From positions 1-56,892 of the forward strand of contig JBEKTY010000073.1 of assembly GCA_049515555.1 (NCBI GenBank): a stretch of 56,892 bases of DNA, read 5' to 3'. The stretch comes from JBEKTY01 sp049515555 (GTDB lineage Bacteria > Planctomycetota > Planctomycetia > Pirellulales > Thermoguttaceae). The translations under genes were made by a program, and so were the position numbers. Below, piece by piece: positions 14,911 through 28,412 of the stretch; position 1 is the stretch's first letter, and the number at the start of each line of letters is the position of its first letter. The notes under the pieces are model-generated. The model was not told the origin of the DNA. It saw only the letters and a program-made list of their open reading frames with translations, and did not search any database.

Positions 14911-16203
14911 ATGCCCGTTTCAGCCGCTGCCGTCCGTCTGTTGATGGTCGTTGGCTGCGTCGGTTGGGCGGCGGCGTGTGGCGCGGCCGACCCGCTGCGG
15001 TCGGCGGCGGCCTTTGGCCCGGTCGAGGCCGCCAGCCTCACGTGGGAGCACCTCAGCAGTCGCTGCGGCACGCTGCCCGTGCCGGGCACGTCCACGCAAC
15101 AGACCGCCGCGCTGACGGCCGACCTGGCCCGCGACGGCCGAAACGGATTCGTGCTCGGTTTCCGCCAGTGCGGGCCGGCCCTCGTCTGGTATCGTCCCGC
15201 GGGCAGCGGTTGGGAGCGGTACATTATCGAGAAGGATTTCCTGCCGATCGAAGCGGGCGGCGCGCTGGCGGACATCGACGGCGACGGCTATCCCGACCTC
15301 GTCTTCGGCGGCGACTGGCAGAGCAACTGCCTCTGGTGGTGGCGCAATCCGGGCAAGGACTGGAAGCCTTACGTCCCCTGGGAGCGGCACACGATCAAGA
15401 AGGACGGCCGGACCCAGCATCACGACCAGATCTTCGGCGACTTCAAGGGCACCGGCCGGCCGCAATTGGTCTTCTGGAACCAGGGCGCCGACCAACTGCT
15501 GATCGCCGACATCCCCCCGGACCCGCGGCACGCCGATCGCTGGCCGACCGGCGTGGTCTTTTCCGGCCAGTCGCGGCCCCGGGGCGGGCACTACGCCGAG
15601 GGCCTGGCCGCCGCCGATATCGACGGCGACGGCAAGCTCGACATCGTGGCCGGCAATTACTGGTTCAAGCACCTGGGGGGCAACACGTTCCGAGCGGTGG
15701 CGTTCGCCAATTTCGGCGGGCGGGTGGCCGTGGGACGCTTCAAGCCGGGGCGCTGCCCGCAGATCGTGGTCAATAGCGGCGACGGCGTCGGACCGCTTCA
15801 ATACTATGAGTGCGGCGGTGATCCCGGCAACCCCAAGGCGTGGACCGGCCGCACGCTGGTCGAGAAGGTCACGCACGGGCACTCGCTGCAAGTGGCCGAC
15901 ATCGACGGCGACGGCCACCTGGACATCTTCGCCGCCGAGATGGCCAAGTGGAGCGAGGGACGCAAGGACCCCGACAACCCCGGCGCCAAGGCGTGGATCT
16001 TCTTCGGCGACGGCCAAGGCCATTTCCGCCAGAGCGAGTTCGCCACGGGCCTGGGCTTCCACGAGGCCCAGGTGACGGATCTCAACGGCGACGGACTCAT
16101 GGACATTCTCGACAAGCCTTATAATTGGGACGTGCCGCGGGTAGACGTGTGGTTGCAGCGGCGGCCCGGCGCGGCCCCGCCGCGGCGGGCTCTCGCCCCG
16201 TAA
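14911..16203 (+). CDS. Secreted VCBS/FG-GAP repeat protein
   Basis: A 430-residue protein from ATG 14911, preceded by GGAGA at a 6-bp spacing. A GTG at 14887 overlapping the previous stop is an alternative. After a signal peptide (AVRLLMVVGCVGWAAACGAAD) come FG-GAP/VCBS calcium-binding loops: DIDGDGYPDLVFGGDW, DIDGDGKLDIVAGNYW, DIDGDGHLDIFAAEM, DLNGDGLMDILDKPYNW. This predicts a beta-propeller, typically secreted and calcium-binding. It is probably cotranscribed with the EF-hand gene. Confidence 0.87.
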   Translation: MPVSAAAVRLLMVVGCVGWAAACGAADPLRSAAAFGPVEAASLTWEHLSSRCGTLPVPGTSTQQTAALTADLARDGRNGFVLGFRQCGPALVWYRPAGSGWERYIIEKDFLPIEAGGALADIDGDGYPDLVFGGDWQSNCLWWWRNPGKDWKPYVPWERHTIKKDGRTQHHDQIFGDFKGTGRPQLVFWNQGADQLLIADIPPDPRHADRWPTGVVFSGQSRPRGGHYAEGLAAADIDGDGKLDIVAGNYWFKHLGGNTFRAVAFANFGGRVAVGRFKPGRCPQIVVNSGDGVGPLQYYECGGDPGNPKAWTGRTLVEKVTHGHSLQVADIDGDGHLDIFAAEMAKWSEGRKDPDNPGAKAWIFFGDGQGHFRQSEFATGLGFHEAQVTDLNGDGLMDILDKPYNWDVPRVDVWLQRRPGAAPPRRALAP

Positions 16204-16258
16204 TGCACCCGGCGTCTTCAGCCGGCCGATGGATCGCAGCACCATGATGTAAGCGGAC

Positions 16259-17289
16259 ATGATGGAAACGGACGTTGACCTCCGCCATATTGGCTTCGAG
16301 GGCCGGCGGGTCGGCGGGAGCGGCCGCGGGCCCCGTTGTGCCGCCGGGCCGCGCGTCCGCTCAATCACCAACCACCAACCACTAGCCACCAGCCACCAGC
16401 CACTAGCCACTAGCCACGCCGGACCGCTGCCGCCGCCCGAGCCGCTCGACGGGTTGCCCGACTGGGTCATCGACCGGGCCGGGCTGCCCCCCGGCGCCTA
16501 TCGCCACGCGCCGCTCCAGCGGCGGCTGCCCGCCTGCCTGCGGACGTTGCGGGTTCACTCCGTGGCAGCGGCCCGCCGTCTCCTGGAGGATCGACCCGAC
16601 CTCTTGCCGGCCGCCGTCAGCTCGCTGTTGATCGGCGTGACGGGGTTCTTCCGCGACACGGCGGTTTTCGAGGGCCTGCGGGACAAGGTCTTGCCCTCGT
16701 TGGCGGGCCGCCCGGGTCCGCTGCGGGTCTGGAGCGCGGCGTGCTCCACCGGCGCCGAGCTTTACAGCGTGGCCATCCTCTTGGCCGAGGCGGGGCTCCT
16801 GGATCGCAGCTTTCTGCTGGGCACCGACTGCCGCGGCGACGCCATTGATCGCGCCAGGCTGGGCCTTTATGATGCCACGACGCTGACTCTTGTGCGACGT
16901 GCGACGCGGGACAAATACTTCGAGCCGGCCGGGCAACGTTGGAGGCCGGTCGCGGCCCTCCGCCGGCAGGTTCGGTGGAAGGTCGCCGACCTGGCCCGGT
17001 CGATCGAAGCGGGTCCCTGGGCCCTCATTCTGTGGCGGAACCTCGCCATTTACCTCACTCCCGACCTGGTCGCGGCGATCTGGCGGCGGTTGGCCGAGGC
17101 CCTGGCGCCAGGCGGCTTTCTCGTCGTTGGCAAGGCCGAGCGGCCGCCGGCCAGCCTGGGCCTGTCGGCCCTCCGGCGCGGCATCTACCAACGGACCGTT
17201 GCGGCCACCGACCGGCTGGTACGGACATCTTGCCCGCGCTTTCGGGACCACTGCCCGGATGCCGTCGTAACCAGTATGGAGGAACCCGC

Positions 17290-17293
<4 letters not shown>
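16259..17293 (+). CDS. CheR-type protein-glutamate methyltransferase
   Basis: 344 residues from ATG 16259. CheR motifs are present: VTGFFRDTAVFEGL, the SAM-binding WSAACSTGAELYSVAILL, GTDCRGDAI, a tyrosine near the expected position, and WRNLAIYL followed by GGFLVVGKAE. The N-terminal ~55 residues include a repeat-encoded insertion (NHQPLATSHQPLATSH). CheR normally methylates glutamates in chemoreceptor coiled coils. No receptor or CheB is nearby, and its stop overlaps the start of the hybrid kinase (ATGA), so the kinase is a candidate partner or substrate (inference). Confidence 0.88.
16364..16422. repeat. CCACTAGCCACCAG tandem repeat inside cheR
   Basis: Tandem degenerate copies of ACCACTAGCCACCAGCC in frame near codons 36-54 of the CheR-like gene. 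Confidence 0.85.
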
Positions 17294-21375
<4,082 letters not shown>

Positions 21376-21380
21376 GGGCC

Positions 21381-21490
21381 GGCCGAAGAATAACCTCGAC
21401 GAGATTATTGTAGCCGGCACACGCCGTGTGCCGGATTTCCGCACACGGCGTGTGCGGACTACATTGAAACGCAGTAGTTATTCTTCGGCC
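21381..21490. terminator. Split inverted repeat between convergent genes, interrupted by a family B element
   Basis: GGCCGAAGAATAAC at 21381-21394 and its perfect reverse complement at 21477-21490 lie between the convergent stops at 21375 and 21506. This fits a bidirectional terminator, or the terminal repeats of a small element. The interior (about 21408-21464) is a family B hairpin, TGTAGCCGGCACACGCCGTG with its inverted partner. Confidence 0.6.
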
Positions 21491-21505
21491 GATTCTGAGG
21501 CGCCC

Positions 21506-22153
21506 TCAGTGCCGCTCCTGGGCCCACTGAAACGCCCGGCGGCTCAACTGGGCGCTGGTGCGCAGGTTCAGTTTCGTCTTGATGACCTTGCGGTGCGATT
21601 CGATGGTTTTGGGACTGACCTCCAGCCGCTCGGCGATCTGCACCGTGCTGATCCCCTCGCCGATCAACTGGAAGACCTGCAGCTCGCGGTTGGAGAGGGC
21701 CTGCACGGGATCTCCGTCCAGGGGCCTGCCCACCGCCGCTTGGTACAGCAGGTTGGTCGACATCTGGGGGCTGAGATAGACCTCGCCCTGGAGCACGCGA
21801 CGGATGGCCTCGATGATCTTCGGCAGCGGCTCCCGCTTCGAGATGTAGCCCATGGCCCCGGCCCGCAATACCCGACCTGCAAACGTCTGTTCGTCGTGGG
21901 TCGATACGGCCAACATCTTGACCGCCGGCCACCGGCCCTTGATCGACTCGATCACGCCGATTCCGGTCTCACCGGGCAGCGAGATGTCGATCAGGGCCAC
22001 GTCGGGCTTCTGCGACTCGGCCTGCTGCAGGGCCGTCACCGCGTCGTCCGCCTCGCCGCACACCTCCATGTCGGGCTCCCGACTGACCAGTTGCCCGTAG
22101 GCGTAGCGGACGACCGGATGATCGTCGACGATCAGAATACGATATCGCCGCAC
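21506..22153 (-). CDS. NarL/FixJ-family response regulator
   Basis: 215 residues from GTG 22153. The receiver domain (ILIVDDHPVVRYAYGQL) has the phosphorylation-site Asp in VALIDISLPGETG and a conserved Lys in GYISKREPL. A LuxR-type HTH follows (LSNRELQVFQLIGEGISTVQIAERL, then SPKTIESHRKVI). This is a DNA-binding two-component output protein. Convergent with the hybrid kinase, it is the nearest candidate partner, though the kinase HPt could serve others. Confidence 0.93.
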   Translation of the reverse strand: MRRYRILIVDDHPVVRYAYGQLVSREPDMEVCGEADDAVTALQQAESQKPDVALIDISLPGETGIGVIESIKGRWPAVKMLAVSTHDEQTFAGRVLRAGAMGYISKREPLPKIIEAIRRVLQGEVYLSPQMSTNLLYQAAVGRPLDGDPVQALSNRELQVFQLIGEGISTVQIAERLEVSPKTIESHRKVIKTKLNLRTSAQLSRRAFQWAQERH

Positions 22154-22399
22154 GTTGGAACCCCGCCGTTCCTGGTAACTTCGCCGCTGCTGTCATTCTA
22201 TCAGGAGCCGCTGTCGCTTGATACCCCCATTTCAGTCTAGTGAAAAGCAGTACCCCCCGCCGCCCGTTTTCCCGATGGGCCTACGCGAACTGCCGGGATT
22301 TGACGAATTTGCCGTCGGGATAAACTGGTGGGCAGTTGCGGCAGGTCGCAACGAGAACCCGCGCCGGTTGGCCGGCCACAATTCACAGGGAGGTGTTCG

Positions 22400-22588
22400 A
22401 TGCTCGTCTTAATGCGAAAAATCGGTGAGGAAATCCGGATCGGTGACAACGTAACCGTTACCGTCCTGCTGACTTCGGGCCGCAGGGTGAAGCTGGGGAT
22501 CTCCGGGCCCGGCAACGTGCGGATCGTTCGCAGCGAGTTGCTGTCTGCGGCGCGCTGCCCGGCGCCTTGCCCCCTGAATAAGGAGTAG
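22400..22588 (+). CDS. csrA: CsrA-family carbon storage regulator (RNA-binding)
   Basis: 62 residues from ATG 22400, preceded by AGGGAGGTG. The sequence MLVLMRKIGEEIRIGDNVTV and the C-terminal KLGISGPGNVRIVRSEL match CsrA, including the conserved start, the GD turn and the Arg near position 45 that contacts GGA motifs. It binds mRNA leaders and represses translation. It sits 5 bp upstream of the STAS gene, so the two form an operon. The tail after RSELL is short and Cys/Pro-rich. Confidence 0.92.
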   Translation: MLVLMRKIGEEIRIGDNVTVTVLLTSGRRVKLGISGPGNVRIVRSELLSAARCPAPCPLNKE

Positions 22589-22593
22589 CCTCC

Positions 22594-22980
22594 ATGATCG
22601 CATTGGAAACCGCCGCCCAATGGAGCCTCGAAGTCGAGCGTGGGCCCGATTGCCTGCTGGTCAAGCTCGGCGGCCGGTTCCATGAAGACCCGCATCGGAT
22701 TCGTCTGGCCGACCAGCTCTGGGACTTGCTTCGGCAGCACTTCACCTATCGGCTGGTGGTCCAACTGGGGGACATCGATTTCCTGACCACCTATGTGCTC
22801 AGGGAGCTGATTACGGTGGCCGAGCGGGTGTGTGCGCAAGGGGGCATGATGCGGCTGTGCAGCCTGTCGCGGCGTGATGCCAAAGTGCTCCGCCGCTGCG
22901 CCGCGCGGAGCGAGCTGCCGGCCTACGGCTCGCGCCAAGACGCGCTGTTCAGTCGTGCGCCGGCCCGCCTGCCGCGCTGA
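22594..22980 (+). CDS. STAS-domain protein (anti-sigma factor antagonist-like)
   Basis: 128 residues from ATG 22594, next to a GGAG ribosome site in the csrA tail. The pattern CLLVKLGGRFHEDP, RLVVQLGDIDFLTTYVLRELI, GGMMRLCSLS fits an SpoIIAA/RsbV-like STAS fold, with Thr where the phosphorylatable Ser usually lies. Planctomycete csrA genes are often next to signalling proteins; the pairing suggests partner-switching control. Confidence 0.75.
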   Translation: MIALETAAQWSLEVERGPDCLLVKLGGRFHEDPHRIRLADQLWDLLRQHFTYRLVVQLGDIDFLTTYVLRELITVAERVCAQGGMMRLCSLSRRDAKVLRRCAARSELPAYGSRQDALFSRAPARLPR

Positions 22981-23205
22981 CCCTTATTGAGTCCTGCACC
23001 GATTAGTTTCCGTTGCGGACGGTCGGAAACTTGTAGGGTGACGAGCGAAGCGAGCCCCACCATCTGGCCTCTCCAGCAGTGTCTGAACTGACCGCCCCGC
23101 CGGGTGCCACTGCTGGCTTGTCCAGCAGTGTCTGAACCGGACCGCCCCGCCCGCCGCGCCTTGCAAACTTCCGCTCCCGCTGCGCATGATAGTGGCAGCG
23201 GAGGT
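22981..23205. repeat. Intergenic repeats (CAGCAGTGTCTGAAC and GTGCCACTGCTGGC families)
   Basis: Two CCAGCAGTGTCTGAAC copies (about 23072-23088 and 23123-23139) flank GGGTGCCACTGCTGGCTTGT (from 23101). The latter, with its hairpin arms CACTGCTGG/CCAGCAGTG, recurs at about 51901-51930. No gene was seen. Confidence 0.75.
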
Positions 23206-25749
23206 ATGGCTTTCGTGCGGCGGTTCGCATGTCTGGCATTTGGTCTGGGATTGGTTCTGTGGCTGGCCTTGGCCGTCTGCGCTGCGCCGGGCGCTGAGCA
23301 CGAAGCGCCTTCAGCCGGGCCCGAGGCCGCGCTCCGGCAGTCGGCCGCAGCCGAGGCCCTCGCCCGCGGTCAGCGATTCTGGCAGCGGATCGCCCAAAGC
23401 GAGCCGCCGGCGGCGACCAACAGCCGCTCCTTGCTGGCCTACGCCCTGACGCTGTGCCAGTCCGGCTTGCATCCGGAGCGACTCGAGCGGCTCTTCGACC
23501 TGGCCGCCGCCATGCAGGACCGCGACCCTCGCAGCCCTAACTGGGGCAACTTGAAATGGTACTGGCGGGACCCGGGCGTCACCGACACCAACGCCGTCGA
23601 ATTCTGCATGCAAGACGCCGCCACCCTGTGGATCGACCACCGCGAAGGGATGCCGGCCGGCGCCCGCGGTCGCCTGGACGAGCTCCTGCGACTGGGGATC
23701 GAGGGCTGCCTGCGGCACCGCGTGCCCACCGACTATACGAACATGGCGATCCTGAACGCGGGCAATCTGATCGTGCTGGGCGAGCGTCTGGATCGGCCCG
23801 ACGCCGCCGCAGAAGGCCGCCGCCGCCTGGATGCCCTCTGCCTGTGGACCGCCGCCTTCGGGATCCACGAGTTCTGCAGCCCCACCTATTACGGCACCGA
23901 CCTGGTCGGCCTGTTGTTCCTGCGGACCAATGCCCGGCGGCAGCCGGAGCGCGACCAGGCGGCCGCCCTGTTGGAACTGTTCTGGACCGACGTGGCCCTG
24001 AATTGGTTCCCGCCCGCCGAGCGCTTGGCCGGCTGCCATAGCCGCAGCTCCGACTATCTCCACGGGCTGGGCGGGCTGGACTGGCACTTGTGGATCCAGG
24101 GCTGGCTCACGTCGAAATCGCCCGGCCAGGCCGAGCGCCTGGAGCCCTACGGCCCTGAGTGGTCGCCGCCGGCCCGGCTCCGCCAGTTGAGCGAGCGTAT
24201 CCCGCGCCTCGTGCGCGAACATTGGGGAATCCTGCCCGCCGAGTGCCGAACCCACATGCTCTACCCCGACGTGACCCTTTCCTGCTGCGGCGCCGGCTAC
24301 GGCGAACAGGACGTGCCCCTGGCCGTCGATCTGCCGGGCAGCCGGGAGCAGCCGCGGTGCTACTTCATCGCCGACGGGCGGGAAGACCCCTACGGCAAGG
24401 CGCCCTACGACACCGGGGCCGCCAAACATCGCAAGGCCCTGCACCTGACGCCCTTCTGGGCCGGCGCCCAGCGGACCTGCGACGCGATCGGCCTGGCCCT
24501 CTATCGCAACAAAGACTGGTCGGCCCTGCAGGTATTTCACCTCCAGAGCCATTTCGTGCTCCGCCGCGGCGACTGCGTCTGGCTGGGCGACGACCGGCTG
24601 CCGGCGGCCGCCCTCCCCTCTCCGCCTTCAGCCTTCCGCCTTCCGCCGTCCGCCCCCCCCTCTCCGCTTTCCGCCTTCCGCCCTCCGCCCTCCCCTCTCC
24701 CCCTTCCGCCTTCCGCCTTCCGCCTTTCAACGCCGCTGGTCATTCGCTACGGCACGGCGGCGGTGGGTGTTCGCCTGCTGTGGGCCCGGACCGCCGACGG
24801 CAAAGCCGCCCCGGCCACGCTGGTCGACGACGACCCCACGGCGGGCTGGGTGCGGCTCTCGGTAGATCACGGGTTCTGCCCCCGGCCGGAGAAGCCTCCC
24901 GGCACACCCGCGGCGGCCGGAATCGAGAAATCCGGCAGCGCCGCGGCCGCCCCCGGGCCGGTCCCCGCCGCCGGGGCCGCCTTCTGGGTCCGCGTCGGCA
25001 CGGGCTTGGCCACCCAACGAGATTTCGACGCCTGGCGAACGCGGTTCCAGGCCGCCCGGCCCCGAACGGTCCAGGTCGCCGCCGCGCAGACTTGCATCGA
25101 GGTCCCCGGCCAGGACGGGCCGCTGCGGATCACCGTCGAGCCGCCGCTGGATCGCGGCGGGCGAGTGCGAATCTGTCCTGAGCCCTGCCGGGGCCCGATC
25201 GAACTCGACTCGCAGGAGATCGGCCGGCCGCTGCTGGCCGCCGTCGAACCGCTCCGCTCGGCGCCGCCGGGGGCCAACCCCCTGGAACCGATCCGCGTGC
25301 CGGTTGATAAGCCGGTCTCCTGCCCGGCCGCTTCCGGCCTGGTACTGCCGGGAATGGCCACTTTCGCCGATCCCGCGGCACCGGCCGGCCGCTATGTCTG
25401 CCAGCCGGCCGGCCCCATCGCCGGGCCCAACGGCAGCGTTTCGTGGCTGTTGGAGGTCCAACGGGCCGGCCGCTATTGGCTCTGGGCCCGCCTCCGCTCG
25501 CCCGATCGAGAGCCCCATTCCTTCTATGTCAGCCTGCTGGACAGCGAAGGCTGGCTGGGCGCCAGCCGCATCTGGCAACTGCCGCCGCATTCAGGCTGGC
25601 AGTGGGAGCCGCTGCGGCCGCGGGATTCCCAAGACCCCGTGGCCCTCGATCTGCCCGCCGGCCCCTGCCGCCTGCACCTGCGCACCCGCCAGCCCGGCGC
25701 AGCCCTGGACCGCCTCATGCTCACTCCCAACGCCTCAGATGTTCCATAG
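23206..25749 (+). CDS. Large secreted protein of unknown function, polysaccharide-lyase-like layout
   Basis: 847 residues from ATG 23206, with a signal peptide (FACLAFGLGLVLWLALAVCAAPG). Residues about 45-400 look all-helical with many Trp and Tyr (YGTDLVGLLFLRTN, RSSDYLHGLGGLDWHLWIQGW), like an alpha/alpha-toroid glycan lyase or hydrolase. A beta-rich region follows, then a C-terminal module with carbohydrate-binding-like features (GRYWLWARLRSPDREPHSFYVSLLD). I do not recognise the family with certainty. A Pro/Ser/Phe repeat insertion occupies about residues 470-508. Confidence 0.75.
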   Translation: MAFVRRFACLAFGLGLVLWLALAVCAAPGAEHEAPSAGPEAALRQSAAAEALARGQRFWQRIAQSEPPAATNSRSLLAYALTLCQSGLHPERLERLFDLAAAMQDRDPRSPNWGNLKWYWRDPGVTDTNAVEFCMQDAATLWIDHREGMPAGARGRLDELLRLGIEGCLRHRVPTDYTNMAILNAGNLIVLGERLDRPDAAAEGRRRLDALCLWTAAFGIHEFCSPTYYGTDLVGLLFLRTNARRQPERDQAAALLELFWTDVALNWFPPAERLAGCHSRSSDYLHGLGGLDWHLWIQGWLTSKSPGQAERLEPYGPEWSPPARLRQLSERIPRLVREHWGILPAECRTHMLYPDVTLSCCGAGYGEQDVPLAVDLPGSREQPRCYFIADGREDPYGKAPYDTGAAKHRKALHLTPFWAGAQRTCDAIGLALYRNKDWSALQVFHLQSHFVLRRGDCVWLGDDRLPAAALPSPPSAFRLPPSAPPSPLSAFRPPPSPLPLPPSAFRLSTPLVIRYGTAAVGVRLLWARTADGKAAPATLVDDDPTAGWVRLSVDHGFCPRPEKPPGTPAAAGIEKSGSAAAAPGPVPAAGAAFWVRVGTGLATQRDFDAWRTRFQAARPRTVQVAAAQTCIEVPGQDGPLRITVEPPLDRGGRVRICPEPCRGPIELDSQEIGRPLLAAVEPLRSAPPGANPLEPIRVPVDKPVSCPAASGLVLPGMATFADPAAPAGRYVCQPAGPIAGPNGSVSWLLEVQRAGRYWLWARLRSPDREPHSFYVSLLDSEGWLGASRIWQLPPHSGWQWEPLRPRDSQDPVALDLPAGPCRLHLRTRQPGAALDRLMLTPNASDVP
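24613..24731. repeat. CTTCCGCCTTCCGCC repeat inside the secreted protein gene
   Basis: Tandem degenerate units of CCTTCCGCCTTCCGCC, the complement of the GGCGGAAGGCGGAAG units at 19675-19713 in the hybrid kinase. They encode SAFRLPPSA units in frame. Confidence 0.9.
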
Positions 25750-25918
25750 CCCGCCTCCCACCTTAAGGCACCAATGGCCTGGGAGCGTGGGAGCAGGCTT
25801 GTGACGGCCCAAGGAGCCAATATAATTATCAAGAGTGGTCTACGGCGGTCATGGGCCAAAGGTCATGCGAGGGGTTCCGGCATACTGGTGAGTTATCCAA
25901 CATCATGGAGTGTGGCCA

Positions 25919-28171
25919 ATGCGTTTCTCTGAATCCCTTGCTGCGCTGGTTCTCTCACTTGTCGTCAGTGCCCTGGCCGCGGCCGAATCGCCGAACCGGG
26001 CCGTGATCAAGGTCACGGCCGGCAACACGGTCATCTCGCAGTCCTGCCGGGTAGTGATTCCGCCGGGCACGGTAATCAAGGACACCGACGGCAATGGCGT
26101 GATCCAGATCGGCGCGCCAAACATCGAGATCGAGTTTAGCGAGGGCTCGGTCCTCCGCGGGTCGCCGGCGGACACTCGCCCCGACAAGTACAAGGGCTAC
26201 GGCATTCGCCTGAACGGGCACGCGGGCGTCACCATCCGCGGCGCGCGGGTGAGCGGATTCTGGTGCGGCCTGTGGGCGACAAAGGCCGACGGCCTTATCC
26301 TCGACGGCATCGACGCTTCGGACAACCGGCGGGCCTGCCTGAAGTCCACGCCCACGGCCGAGGACGGAGGCGACTGGCTTTTCGGGCACAATAACGACAA
26401 GAAGGAGTGGCTCACGCAATACGCCGCGGCCGTCTACATCGAAGAGTCCGCCGGCGTGACCGTCCGCGACTCGCGCGTTTGGCACGGCCAGAACGCCTTG
26501 TGCCTGGACCGCGTCACGGGGTCGCGGGTCTACGACAATGACTTCTCGTTCAACTCCGGCTGGGGCATCGCCTTATGGCGGTGCTCGCGCAACGTCATCA
26601 GCCGCAACGCCGTCGACTTCTGCGTCCGCGGCTACAGCCATGGCGTGTACAACCGCGGCCAGGACTCGGCGGGGATCTTCGTATTCGAGCAGAACAATGA
26701 GAACGTCTTTGTCGAGAACTCCGTGACTCACGGCGGCGACGGCTTTTTCGGCTTCGCCGGCCGCGAGGCCCTGGGCGAGACCGGCGGGCATCCGCGGGAG
26801 TGGTACAAACGGCGCGGCAACACTGACAACGTCGTGGTGGGCAACGATTTCTCCTACGCCCCCGCCCACGGCATCGAGAACACCTTCTCGTTCGGCAACA
26901 AGTATCTGAAAAACCGGATCGTCGGCAACGCCATCTGCGGTGTCTGGGCCGGGTACTCGCGTGAGACGCTCATCGCGGGCAACGATTTCCAGGGCAACGG
27001 CGAGATGGGTTACGGCCTCGAGCGGGGCGGCGTCAATATCGATCACGGCGGCAACAACTACATCGTCCACAACTCGTTCGTGAAGAACAAGTGCGGCATC
27101 CACCTCTGGGGCGGGGCGAACCCGGAGTTCGAGAAAAAGGACTGGGCCAAAGCCAACGGCTACGCCTCGACCGGCTCGGTCATTGCCGACAACACCTTCC
27201 ATGGCGATGATCTTGCATTCCACTTCCGCGGGCCCGGCGCGGTGACCATCGGGCCCAACAAGCTGGTCGGCGTGGGCAAGGCGATCATCGGCGAACCGAC
27301 CTACAGGGTCACACGCGATGAAGAGCTGCCGGTCGCGCCGCTAAAGGTCCCCGCATACGAGGTCTTCGGCAAGAAGCACCCCGTGGGCGCGCGGCCGGAA
27401 CTGCGCGGTCGCCAGAACATCATCATGACCGAGTGGGGACCATGGGACCATGTGACGCCGATGGTGCGCCTTGTCAAGTCCGCCGGCGGGTCGGCCATCT
27501 ACGAGGTCCTCAAGACCCCTGCGGCGGACGTGCGGGTGGAAACCGTGGGCGACAACGTGCGCAGCACGCTCGCGCCGCTGCCCGGAAAGACGGACGAGTC
27601 CCGGGTCACCGTCAGTGCCGTCCAACCTGGCGTGCGCTCCTACGTGCTGAAGGTGCAGGCGGCGGGAAAGCCCCTGGCCCAGATCAAGGGGACGTTGCTC
27701 GCCGCCCAGTGGCAGGCAACGTTCTTCAAGTGGCCGAAGGATGTAGACCCGCGGAAGGACCTGGAGGGCTACCGCAAACTGGCCGAAGGCCCCACGGCGG
27801 TCTCGGACCAGGTCGATCAACTTTCGTTCAAGTACGGGATGCGCGGGCCTAGTGAGTTGGACATCTCCGCTAAGATCACGGCCGCCAAGCTAGGCTCGAA
27901 CCACTTCGGCATGGTCGCGCGGGCGCGCCTGCCCCTGACGAAGGGAACGTGGGAATTCACCACGTTGAGCGACGACGGCGTTCGTGTCAGCGTCGACGGC
28001 AAGCCTGTTATCGAGAATTGGACGTGGCATGGCCCCTCGCGCGACACAGGGAAGCTGCCGCTCGAGGCCGACAAGACCGTAGAGGTCGTCGTCGAGCACT
28101 TTCAGATCGACGGGTTCGCGGTACTGGAATTCTCGCTGTTGCGAGAGGCGGAGCCGGTGCCGGTGAAGTAG
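25919..28171 (+). CDS. Secreted right-handed parallel beta-helix protein
   Basis: 750 residues from ATG 25919 (GGAG eight bases upstream; a GTG at 25910 is also possible). A signal peptide (SLAALVLSLVVSALAAAES) is followed by many PbH1-type rungs rich in Asn and Gly (VYDNDFSFNSGWGIALWRC, NVFVENSVTHGGDGFFG, LIAGNDFQGNGEMGYGLERG). The last ~130 residues look like a PA14-like beta module (WEFTTLSDDGVRVSVDGKPV). Such proteins are usually polysaccharide lyases, hydrolases or epimerases; no catalytic residues could be assigned. Confidence 0.82.
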   Translation: MRFSESLAALVLSLVVSALAAAESPNRAVIKVTAGNTVISQSCRVVIPPGTVIKDTDGNGVIQIGAPNIEIEFSEGSVLRGSPADTRPDKYKGYGIRLNGHAGVTIRGARVSGFWCGLWATKADGLILDGIDASDNRRACLKSTPTAEDGGDWLFGHNNDKKEWLTQYAAAVYIEESAGVTVRDSRVWHGQNALCLDRVTGSRVYDNDFSFNSGWGIALWRCSRNVISRNAVDFCVRGYSHGVYNRGQDSAGIFVFEQNNENVFVENSVTHGGDGFFGFAGREALGETGGHPREWYKRRGNTDNVVVGNDFSYAPAHGIENTFSFGNKYLKNRIVGNAICGVWAGYSRETLIAGNDFQGNGEMGYGLERGGVNIDHGGNNYIVHNSFVKNKCGIHLWGGANPEFEKKDWAKANGYASTGSVIADNTFHGDDLAFHFRGPGAVTIGPNKLVGVGKAIIGEPTYRVTRDEELPVAPLKVPAYEVFGKKHPVGARPELRGRQNIIMTEWGPWDHVTPMVRLVKSAGGSAIYEVLKTPAADVRVETVGDNVRSTLAPLPGKTDESRVTVSAVQPGVRSYVLKVQAAGKPLAQIKGTLLAAQWQATFFKWPKDVDPRKDLEGYRKLAEGPTAVSDQVDQLSFKYGMRGPSELDISAKITAAKLGSNHFGMVARARLPLTKGTWEFTTLSDDGVRVSVDGKPVIENWTWHGPSRDTGKLPLEADKTVEVVVEHFQIDGFAVLEFSLLREAEPVPVK

Positions 28172-28219
28172 TCTTGAGCAGTGCGGGGCAACCGTTTGCC
28201 CGGGTGTCTCACAATTTCA

Positions 28220-28278
28220 ATGTAGCCGGCACGCGCCGTGTGCCGTGCCACCGACGGCACACGGCATGTGCCGGCTAC
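28220..28278. repeat. Family B hairpin
   Basis: TGTAGCCGGCACGCGCCGTG and its inverted partner CACGGCATGTGCCGGCTACA, with a loop of about 10 bp. Confidence 0.9.
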
Positions 28279-28376
28279 AATTTGTAACAGCAAGCGTTCG
28301 CAAGCCGGACGGTCAAGGCGTGGAACCGCGGATGCACGCAGGTGCGCGCGGATGATTGGCTGCTTTCTTGCCACGC

Positions 28377-28412
28377 GCCCTCACCCTGCCCTCTCCCGGA
28401 GGGAGAGGGGAC
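28377..28412. repeat. Family A single copy
   Basis: GCCCTCACCCTGCCCTCTCC followed by the palindromic CGGAGGGAGAGGGGAC. It has the same orientation as the second arm at 5361-5398. Confidence 0.85.
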
